Assembly: GCF_932526225.1 (NCBI RefSeq)
Contig: NC_064041.1
Location: 11,638,813-11,702,812, forward strand
Direction: 5' to 3'
Source: Nematostella vectensis
Taxonomy: Eukaryota > Cnidaria > Anthozoa > Actiniaria > Edwardsiidae
Length of the DNA stretch: 64,000 nt
Below the pieces are notes generated by a model that did not search any database, was not told the origin of the DNA, and was given only the letters and a program-made list of their open reading frames with translations. This document shows positions 13,022 to 22,000 of this stretch, one piece after another. Numbering within the stretch: position 1 is the first letter of the stretch; every line of letters begins with the position of its first letter. A program made the position numbers and the translations under genes.

Positions 13022-14231
13022 CATCCGTCCGTCTGTCTGTCCTGTCTGTCTTTCTGTCCTGTCTGTCTTTCTGTCCATCCGTCGGTCTCTCTGTACTAAG
13101 TGTCTCTAAATTACACTCTCCAGCATGTGAAGATGGCCAAACTATTCGAAAGCCTTCTTGCTCAGGACTCCAGATTCGAACAGGTTGCCAAAGTTGTACT
13201 AGGACTTGTCTGCTTCAAACTCAAGGTAAAGAAACAAATTTTCATTGCATTATGAACATAAAATATGTTTTTCACGTCATTTTTTGTCATGTGCATTTCA
13301 TACCACAGGTTTGAGAGCGTTTTCTCCTCTATATTAATGCACGGCCGCGCCCCACCCCAATATAAACAAATTGTAAGAAGACGACTAGAAGGGGCGTGGT
13401 TGTGCCCCTCAATAATATTCCGAGGCCTACTACAGCTCTGGAGTATTGTTATAGATACACACCAGTTGTAGTGTGCGTCCCTGACTGGCAGACTAGAACG
13501 ACATGATTTTAAAATTATTGGGCGCCACCCCAGGCTATGGCCTGGTGAGAATATTGTTATCTGTATTTAATCTAACTCTTTTAGAGCCTAGCAAGCCATG
13601 TGAGATTGGGGGGGGGGGGGGGGGGGGCACAATACAGAAACATTGGGGGGGTACAGCCACGCCCCTACTTGTCATTTCCTTATAATTTTTGAAAATATTG
13701 GGGGGGGGGGACAGGCCCAAAGTGCTCCAACCCCTGCTACGGCCCTGTATTTAGTAAAGAATGGATCCAATTTCACAGTGAATCAAAAGGAGTTAATTCA
13801 CTACTGAAATCCACATCTTATTTGCACTCTTTTGCTCCTTGAGACTCATCGCTGAAGATAGCAAAGGACCGAGGAAATGAGGGATAAAAACTCCTTTCCC
13901 TAGCGCGCGACTCGTCTTCGTCTCTCTTCTTTACCAGCCCTTTAGTTGCTACGCAGAAGTCAGATTAAGAGTGTTATAACCAATTGTGTTTAATCCCTGT
14001 CTGCAGGGCACAGCAAATAAAAGCAAAGCGCTGCTCAAGGCCATCAATAACGAGGGTCTTATTCATATGGTACCAGGCGAGTTGAACGGGGCGTACATGA
14101 TTCGCTTTGTCGTGTGCAGCGAGTGGGTGAAGGAAGAAGATATACACTTCGCATGGAGCGTCATAAAGAGAAACGCAGACAAAGTGCTGCAGGGAGGGGA
14201 GGCACGGTCTCGACATATGGGTGTGGCATGA
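5662..14231 (+). CDS. DDC-like: Aromatic-L-amino-acid / histidine decarboxylase (PLP group II)
   Basis: Decarboxylates an aromatic amino acid (DOPA, 5-HTP, tyrosine, tryptophan or histidine) to its amine, using PLP. Exons: 5662-5862, 6968-7081, 7155-7206, 7613-7692, 8263-8397, 8741-8854, 9248-9280, 9830-9896, 10616-10710, 10864-10931, 11520-11620, 12010-12056, 12224-12322, 13124-13225, 14007-14231. The sum is 1,533 nt, 510 aa, with all phases agreeing. Family marks: N-terminal [19 protein letters not shown] then [12 protein letters not shown], His196 that stacks on [14 protein letters not shown] with the PLP-binding Asp276, and NPHK with Schiff-base Lys308. The mobile catalytic loop ends in DYR with the catalytic Tyr368, but it is about 17 residues longer than in mammalian AADC. 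The residue after Lys308 is Leu instead of the usual Trp. Length is close to AADC (about 480) and shorter than vertebrate HDC. The exact substrate cannot be settled from sequence alone. Family assignment is very secure. Confidence 0.95.
6688..6967 (+). repeat. 35-bp minisatellite ending in the exon-2 splice acceptor
   Basis: Eight tandem units contain TTTGATTGACAG followed by ATTGTCACTATC. Acceptor-like CAGs run from 6722 to 6967 at an exact 35-bp period (7 x 35 = 245). The last unit is the real acceptor of decarboxylase exon 2, and the other units also copy the first exon bases (ATTGTCACT against exon ATCGTCCACT). In exon 1's phase, the upstream units shift frame or meet a TGA, so only the last acceptor gives the full protein. 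Confidence 0.9.
7733..7916. mobile_element. MITE with CCCGTACCC termini
   Basis: Left end CCCGTACCCAGGGG and right end CCCGGGTACGGGCCTG form inverted termini within decarboxylase intron 4. The interior shares AAAGTGGA, TTTTGTCTACAAA and CACGT blocks in inverse orientation with 51914-52200, so both belong to one family. Target duplication is unclear. Confidence 0.55.
7935..8163. repeat. 25-bp minisatellite
   Basis: About nine near-perfect copies of TACCCATAGCTCCCTCAGTACCCAG-type units (25 bp) in decarboxylase intron 4, 100 bp before exon 5. Homogeneity suggests recent expansion. Confidence 0.9.
8432..8705. repeat. GAT/GGT-rich low-complexity tract
   Basis: Degenerate trinucleotide-like GATGATGGTGGT tract in decarboxylase intron 5. 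It creates a histidine-rich spurious frame on the minus strand. Confidence 0.8.
9336..9437. mobile_element. Hairpin MITE of about 100 bp
   Basis: Two arms of about 33 bp (GTCTGCTTAGCAGCCGC and GCGGCTGCTAAGCAGAC at the ends) flank a loop of about 35 bp in decarboxylase intron 7. The arms extend inward with mismatches through TTAGxGTCAC. A transcript of the intron would fold into a stem-loop. Confidence 0.65.
11123..11253. repeat. Dispersed repeat, copy A
   Basis: About 130 bp in decarboxylase intron 10, starting AATAGACCATAC and including GCTTTACGGCTAGGCTGGAG, CAACACCGCTATCTAGCG and GGTACCCGT. The same blocks occur in order at 27459-27600. Probably a fragment of a dispersed element, with no recognised class. 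Confidence 0.75.
11811..11955. mobile_element. Short CAGGGGCGGATCTAG-type MITE
   Basis: About 145 bp in decarboxylase intron 11 with inverted ends CAGGGGCGGATCTAGC and AAGATCCGCTAGTG, and internal G- and C-rich runs. It shares its terminus with the insertion at 3770-3945. A clear target duplication is not visible. Confidence 0.55.
12340..13080. repeat. Composite (CCGT)/(CTGT)/(CCTGT) microsatellite
   Basis: About 740 bp in decarboxylase intron 13, starting 18 bp after the exon-13 donor and ending about 45 bp before exon 14. Homogeneous blocks alternate: CCGT, CTGT, mixed CTGTCCGT, CTGT, the pentamer CCTGT, CTGT, a long CCGT block (about 12617-12838), CCTGT (12838-12930), then CTGT. Because no block contains a stop codon, long spurious ORFs appear in several frames on both strands. 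Confidence 0.97.
13590..13745. mobile_element. G-tract MITE remnant
   Basis: A long G run (from about 13609), a second G run near 13700, and an end CCCCTGCTACGGCCCTG typical of the G-tract elements elsewhere in the window. It lies in decarboxylase intron 14. The left end is not defined. Confidence 0.4.
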
Positions 14232-14715
14232 GGAGGAAGATGATTGCGAAATATTGGGGCAAAAAAGGACAACGAAATATGGGAGCACACAGATCTTGTG
14301 TAATGGAAAGAAATATGACGGACAACGGACAGCGACACATTTGGGGTAGCGTAAGGGACAGAAAGATGATTGCGAAATATTGGGACAAAAAAAGACAACG
14401 AAATATGGGAGCACACAGATCTTGTGTAATGGAAAGAAAGATGACAGCGAAGCATTGGGACAGCGAAACATGGGGGTAGTGTAAGGGACAGAAAGATGAT
14501 TGCGAAATATTGGGGCAAAAAAAGACAACGAAATATGGGAGCACACAGATCTTGTGTAATGGAAAGAAAGATGACAGCGAAGCATTGGGACAGAAACGGA
14601 CAGCAAAACATGGGGGTAGTGTAAGGGACAGAAAGATGATTGCAAAATATTGGGGCAGAAAAGACAACGAAATATGGGAGCAGACAGGTCTCGACACATT
14701 AATGGAGACATAGGA
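14205..14715 (+). repeat. Tandem array of ~130-bp units starting at the decarboxylase stop codon
   Basis: About 3.5 copies with period 127-141 bp. Each carries AGATGATTGCGAAATATTGGG, CAACGAAATATGGGAGCA and GATCTTGTGTAATGGAAAG blocks. The first unit overlaps the end of the decarboxylase CDS: CGACATATGGG...GCATGAGG around the stop is repeated as CGACACATTTGGG...GCGTAAGG and again later, and GGTCTCGACA recurs at the far end. The array would be 3' UTR. Long minus-strand frames here are artefacts of the repeat. Confidence 0.85.
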
Positions 14716-16009
14716 AGATTGTAGACTTAGGTAAATTTGAAATTCTTGTATATTAATTCTATAATAACCAAACATTTTATTTACTTATTTAAATGTTTTT
14801 CAGTGTTAATTTGAGTTTTAGGGTCTTCTAAGATAGTGTTAGGGTAGTATTATATCAATGGCGAGCAGAGTATGATATATTTATTTCACGTTTTTTTGCT
14901 AAAAGATATTTTATACATAATTTAAAATGGACAACGATTTCATGAGAAAACAATATTACTGAATACCAAATTGTCATTATTGGTGAGATAAATAAAACAT
15001 ATTTTTTAAACATACAAGAATACCTTATTTTTTTCGAAACCAAGCATACACTAAGTTGTTTGTTATTGTTCACTTCGGTTTGCTCTCTACCGTGGTTTCT
15101 TGATAATTTTCCGCGTTGCCAAGAAACATGACAAATATGTTGGATACACAAAAATTTGATTTGTGGTTGCTGTGCAACTATCAGATTGGATCTCCCCAGA
15201 TGGGCATGTCACGTGACGGGCGGTTGCTAGGCGACTGACAGTGAGATCTTCCCATTGGCTAGCTAAAGTATGACGCAGACGGAACTGTCATGCTGAGTTT
15301 TGCTGGTTGCGGTCGACCGTCTGCGACAAGCTGGAGAATAAAAAATTGTGATAAGACTTGAAAGCATTCAGAAAATATCTACCCTCATACAACTTTGACA
15401 CAATTTATTTTAAAGTGCGACGCGCGTTACTATTGCCACCAATTCAACCAAAGAGCGCCCTCAGATAATAATAAAATAATATAATAAATAATAAATAAAT
15501 AATATAATAAATAATAATAATAAATACATGAGGGAAATTTAGAAACTAAATCTCCCACATCATTAACGCATGAGGAAATTTAGAACTATCTATTGTTTTC
15601 AAGGGAATTTCGTTAGTAATCGTCGCTCAGAAAACAAAAGAATCCGAAGTAATCAGGGTATTACTTGACATAACTGTCAAGGTGGGCACGCTAGCGCGCG
15701 TTGTCACACACTAAAGAATTGATCCCAGTTTCTGTTGTTTTACAGATGAAAGCCGTTGAATAGCAGGGAGGAGGTGGGTTTTGATTGCTGTCTCATCTTA
15801 TACCATGTATAAATTGTATACATTGTAACTAGGGAGTAAACAGGTGAACACAACTATGGTACAGACCAAAGTCATTAAGAGTTATGGATCTGGGAAATTT
15901 ATCTTTTCCTTTTAAGGCCTTTCATATGAACCTTTTTTTTTTTGCCTCTCCCTACCCCGGTCACAGAGCCTGTAACATCTCCTCGTGTTTGATGACCAAC
16001 CTCAGTGTA
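14716..16009. other. Spacer between convergent 3' ends; promoter-like cluster
   Basis: No supported gene. A possible decarboxylase poly(A) signal (AATAAA near 14991) lies here. At 15200-15265 there is a compact cluster of an E-box CACGTG, an RFX X-box-like GTTGCTAGGCGAC and a CCAAT box in inverse orientation (CATTGG). It would suit a promoter, but no credible transcript starts beside it. An AT-rich simple tract (AATAATAAA) occupies about 15465-15530. Confidence 0.35.
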
Positions 16010-19000
16010 TCAATAGTTTAGCTCAACAGCTTCTTCTAAACTCATGCTAGCTATGTTCGAATTTCTTCCGCAACCATCTTCCCCCAGAAAAGTATTTTTA
16101 TACTGGTGCCCCAAAAATTTCGACTGTGCTATGGTATTGTAGACATCGACGTCAGAAGCATTACCTTCAATGTATACATCCCTGACAAACTGTCCCCCTG
16201 TCATACTGACACTGCAAATAAACACAAAAAGATTTGTGATTATTAAAGTGACTATAAGCCTCTTTATATTGCTACCATGGCATTGTTTACAGATAAAATA
16301 ATAAAATAACCTTCCATTAACATAGTTTTGTTTTTAGTGTACAAATTCAATCAATACTGATGACTGGGATCAAAGGGGCGATGCAAATGGATTTTTTTCG
16401 ATAAGCTCTATAAGTACAAATATGACAAAAATGGCAACAGATAAAGCCCTCATAGTCAATTTAGTAACAAGCATATAATCAGAAATATAAGATGTATGTA
16501 TATATGTAGCTTACCTTTCCTTGCAGGGTTTGAGTGTAACTTCGTAAATACCAAACACTGGCCTGGAAGTAAGATAAGTTTATTTAGGAGAAAACCACTA
16601 AATGCCTCACGGCAATGAGAAGGGTGAGCCTATGTTACCTATGATCAGAGGTCTTGACTGAAGTACAAGCATCATAACGAACCACATTGACTGTGTTCTC
16701 AGTGCGTGATTTGTATAGTACTCGATCCTACAAAGGAAAAAAAGTTGGCGCAAGGTTCAATAAAATTAGTGGCAAGGAGTGTTTGGAAGTAGAGGAAGAA
16801 GTAGTGCAGGAATAGGGTGGGGTAGTTAAAGGGGATGGGTTTTAAGTGGGAGAAAGGAGGGAGGAGGAAAAGTATAGGTGGTGGCAACTTCTATACTGTA
16901 TATAGTGGGGTAGGCAGAGACAAGAAGGCAGTGGAGGAAGGAGGGGTGAGACAAAGGTATACTTACAGTCCAGGAAGGCACCCTCATCTTGGATGAAGTG
17001 TCATAATCATCTGTTTGTATATCCAATTTGTAAGTTGGGGCAAAGCTGATGGGATGCTCTGAGAAACCAATGAACACTTCCTCTGCCACAGAAACAAAGA
17101 GCACAAGGTCAGCAGAAACACAGAGAATTATGCAAGCCCATTGTAAAACAATACTTCATGATTTATCAATCCAACCCTTCATCCATCAATTCCTGTCATT
17201 CCCTAGCAAGCCCCCCCCCATTTGTCTTCCTTGCCGTTTGCAAGAAGCTCTGTTTGATAATATGTTTATACTGCACCAGTAGGCCCTCTATGTATGTGCA
17301 TATCTGACTATCTCTGTGTCTCTCTGTCTGTATCTCTGCTAACCCTCCTGTCAACATATATATGTCTGTTCCTCCTCTCCCTCTCTTTGCCTGCCCTCCT
17401 GTCTATGTATTGCCTGTTCGCCAGTCTGTATACATGTATGTGCATATCTGACTATCTCTGTGTCTCTCTGTCTGTATCTCTGCTAACCCTCCTGTCAACG
17501 TATATATGTCTGTTCCTCCTCTCCCTCTCTTTGCCTGCCCTCCTGTCTATGTATTGCCTGTTCGCCAGTCTGTATACATGTATGTGCATATCTGACTATC
17601 TCTGTGTCTCTCTGTCTGTATCTCTGCTAACCCTCCTGTCAACATATATATGTCTGTTCCTCCTCTCCCTCTCTTTGCCTGCCCTCCCCCGTGTGAGGTG
17701 GACTAGAAAAATCCTAGGATAACCTAGGAATATCCTAGGATTTTATTCCTAGGAATTCCTAGGAAATCCTTAGAAAAACCTAGGAATGAGGTGTGAAATT
17801 TCACGGTAAATTGAGACAAAACAAACAAGAGTTTCCTAAGATTTTCCTAGGAATTCCTAGGAAATTCTTAAGATTTTCTTAGGAATTCCTAGGAAGAAAA
17901 TTGCTTGTACAGCCTAAGAATTCCTAGGATTTTCCTAGGATTGCAATATAGAATTTCAGAGGAAATGATAAACACTAAACCACATACAATGAAAACATTC
18001 AAGATTCTTTTTATTCAAAGTTTAGGTGCATCACATTTTCTTGCAGGTTAATTGTAAATACAAACATACATTAGAACTCACATAAACAAGACCATTGTCT
18101 ATTTGTGCAAAATCTTGGACTTACAAAACCAGTCCCATGTATTCCAGCACAACTAATATATGTGGGTCCCGTTTGGATAAGTTATATGTTTAAAATGATC
18201 TAACCTCATTCAAGCAACCCTAGTGCCTCAGTATAAAACAAAATGGAAGCAAAATGGTATAGGAAAAAAGGATTCTAGCTACATTATAATAGGCATCTTT
18301 GTATAGTCATAGTTTTTAACTTTGTATATTCAGATAAGAAGCTAGAAGCCTAAAGCCTATATCCACCATTTAAATTCAAACCCTAGTAGGTTAGCATGAA
18401 AAGATAACTAGGTTCTTCATTTGCAGGGTTTTACTCTGATCAGAATATTAAAAATAACTTATCTGGACAAGAACCAACTACAGTAATATTGGATATTCAA
18501 AACAAATACCTGGACAAATTTTAGGTGCAAGACTGATTACTAGGTTTTTACTTAGCCAATTTTGTGCTTCAAGCAACAGTTTATAAAGCATAGAAACTTT
18601 ATATGTAAGCAGTGAATTTGTGTATCAGTTTTGAAAGGTTTTTTTTCGATTCTTGCTATTCACGCATTGATACGTTCCTTGACTACCTCAAATTTCTTTC
18701 TTTTCTGGCTTTGCAACTCGGGCACATTTTGCTATCTCTATCATAATGTCCTGCAAAGATATTAAGAGAAACACATAAGAAGGTAGTAGTGTTAAGAAGA
18801 AAAGAATCACAAAACACATCTAGTGTGAAAAGTCCGCTCACATACGATGATTCTATGCTAAAGTTGGTCGCAAAAGTCACATTTATTATTGATCCTATTA
18901 CATTATAAAGCCCATTGCACACTAACCTTTCACTTCAATCCATGTTCTGCTCATCAAGTCCTTAAAATAGGTGAATTTCGCGTAGAAAAGACGGGAGTAA

Positions 19001-22000
19001 ACGGCTATCCGTTTGGAGGTTATGATAATGGCGTTTTAAAACAATTATCACCCTTCGTATCTTTCTTTTCAATGTAGTACTAATTCTGAAAAAAAGTACG
19101 CCTCATAAAACTCGTGTTCGAGTCATATGCCTGTCTTTGATTACGTTTCTTATTGTTGTAGTATAGCTTACAAAAGTATGCTGAGGTCTGTTCTTGTGAT
19201 AAAAATGTTCGTTTAGTATTTCCTAAGAATTTCCTACGGGTTCCTAAATATTTTAGAATGCTTCAAATCTTCTTCTTAAGAATTCCTAAGATTTCCTAAT
19301 TCCAATTATTCTGATTTTCGTCTACTGCTTATACTAGGAAATCCTAGGAATTTTTTGGAAGTTTAATCATATTTTGTTAACACCTTTAGATCAAACTTAG
19401 GAAATCTTAGGAAATTCCTAGGAATACCTAGGAATTCCTAAAAACCTAGGAATCCTTCTCGCACGGGCATGTATTGCCTGTTCGCCAGTCTGTATACATG
19501 TATGTCCTTCTCTGTGCCTGTCTACCTGTCTGTCCCCTTTGTCTCTATGCCTGTCAGTCTACCCTACTGAACTTACCTTTGCTCATAAGCCTAGATAACT
19601 GGTCTTTCTTTAAAAGCTCCTGAAATAAAAACAAATAAAGGTTTTACATTGTGAGCGTTGCAGGTATTGAAGAAAAGTCAAATTTCATACTTTGTAGTCG
19701 GGGCTTTCTTGCTCTTGGTATGTTGCTATAAGTTTATCCACCTCTGTTCTTTCCATGTCAACTCTAAAGTTAAAGTCTCCCAACCAAAACACTCTGTCAA
19801 ATCGATCAGTTACATCAGGACCTAGAACAAGACAAACACAGAGTGATGGATAATACACTTAAGAGACACAAATAAATAAATCTTATGAACTGCTTTTGGG
19901 CAAATTTCGAGCTCTATGAGACATGCAAATAATGACCTTAATATATTTATCTGCTCAGCTTGTGTGCAAAATGTTAAATCACTGGGATGTACGACACACT
20001 AGTCAATCAGTAAGAGCTTGTGTGTAGCAACAATGTCATAATAAAAATAATATAAGAAAAATAATACAGTGAGAGAAAAAACATGCTGAAAAAAATGTAC
20101 AAAATTTATGTTAAATAATCAATGCAAAGCTTTATCTACGGAAAAAATAATGGACGATTGTGCTGATGTTTTATGCTTCCACCAAATACAGAGTCAAACA
20201 ATGCACCCAGAAGAAAAAAAACAAAGGAGAGAAGGTTATTTTAACTTCTTACTCTGAGTACTCACTGTTGTCAACCCAAGGTTTCTCTTCTCCTTGTAAA
20301 TTCAAGGACTTTCTTATCTTGTTGTAGTCATTGACACGGTCCCTGGCTTTTCCCTCATCAGCTGCAAATAACACGTCAAGGAAATTAGATGACTGATGTT
20401 ATAACAACAAACAAAAGGGTCAACATTATACTTACAGGTTAAATGAGAGTTGATGAACAGGAAAGATGTCCCAAACAAACTAAAGCCTACTGCCAGGCCT
20501 CCCTGGAATGAACAGATCAGGGATTGAAGGGGTCAATAACTTGGCAGGCATGTTGCTTGACCATCTCAGACTCTTTTGTCCCCCATTTTTCCAGATTTAG
20601 ATGGAAATCTTGTAATCTTATTATGTTTGACATCCCTTACTAAAAGGACTATAATGATCGAATTACTGACAAGTATAAATTTAAAAGTATTGACTGACAA
20701 ATGATAATTGACTAGTGATTATTGACAACTTTTGATTGACAAGTGATTGTTGATGAGTAATGATTGATTATTGATGACGGATAAGAGATAATTGATAATG
20801 ATTAACATGATTATCACACTAACCTTTGTTTTGATCATGTGGCCAGGCCTCGTTGCAATACTCTCTTGTGTCACAGCTGATAAATATAAAAATAAAAAAA
20901 TAAAAATGAAGTGAATGAATAAATAAATAAATAAATATTTATATAAATAAAAATTAAACACTACTTGTTAACTTACAACTGACATTAAAATTGTGGTGTG
21001 ACCAATGATATTACTTATGTCTACGTACCATCATAAGTCATGATGCCATCTGCTATTTTGCTTGCTTTTGGCCACACATGCAGTCTTATATTTGTTTTAT
21101 TTGTGTATGTAATTCATAAATTTTGAACTCTTCAAATTCTGTGGTCTAATGGCTGTCATGAATAAATGGTTCCCATATCACCAAAACCAGTGGTTACTCA
21201 GAAACAAAAGGCTAAATAAGTACCTATACTTCAGAACCATGTATTTAATTTACTCACCTGAACAGAACCAGACAAGCTCACGACGGACAAAAATTGCCAG
21301 ATGCAGAACTCCAAAACTGCAACTATGCATAAGGACGTGACTTGGGCCCAGCGTCTCCTGGAGACGGATCTCCCATTCACTCCTAAAGTACACGAACACA
21401 ATACTTGGTTAAGGTGCTGAGTAAAATATGCTGCTTTTTCATCCCATTTGAAAAACAGATCCCCAGATTTTTAAGAAACCAAAGTTTTAAATTTTCAAAA
21501 CTGGAGGTTAAGGATCATGTAAAGCTACGGTATACATAGTAATTTAGTGTGTACAGTATGAGAGGTAAGAACTTCGCTACAATTTTACCCTATTACTGTA
21601 AGTAGGCTGTTGGTCACAGAGGATCATACAATTATTCTGATAACTACAGGTAGATATTGGGATCATACAAAGTAATAAATATATGAGTCACTAGGTGGAT
21701 ACATATGGGTTGAATGGGGTGCTCGCTTGCCATCCCGTCAATAACGTGATTTCTTATTGAGAAGGATCATCAACTAATACAATATCTCTTTTATGTGATA
21801 TCTATGACAACCCCCCCCCCCCAACCTGCTCAGCATGTTCTGGCTATATGCCTACATAGTCGCATACAGTACCTAGAGGAGGTGCTCTCTTGAAGGCCAA
21901 TGACATAGATATCTTGAAGAAAGTCCACATTTTCAGGAAGTAGAAAGTCATCAAGAAAACCAGGTACCTCCTAAAATCAAAACACAATGTTAACAAAAAC

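Noticed and set aside
12202-13314. 370-aa and 282-aa plus-strand ORFs and a 248-aa minus-strand ORF
   Set aside because: They are read-through of the stop-free CCGT/CTGT microsatellite inside a decarboxylase intron.
13974-14775. Minus-strand ORFs of 182-245 aa with repeated HKICVLPYF-like segments
   Set aside because: They are the complement of the ~130-bp tandem array at the decarboxylase 3' end; the same repeat is open in several frames.
17294-17722. 142-aa hydrophobic repeat ORF
   Set aside because: The 144-bp tandem repeat is a multiple of three and lacks stops; it is intronic to INPP5E.
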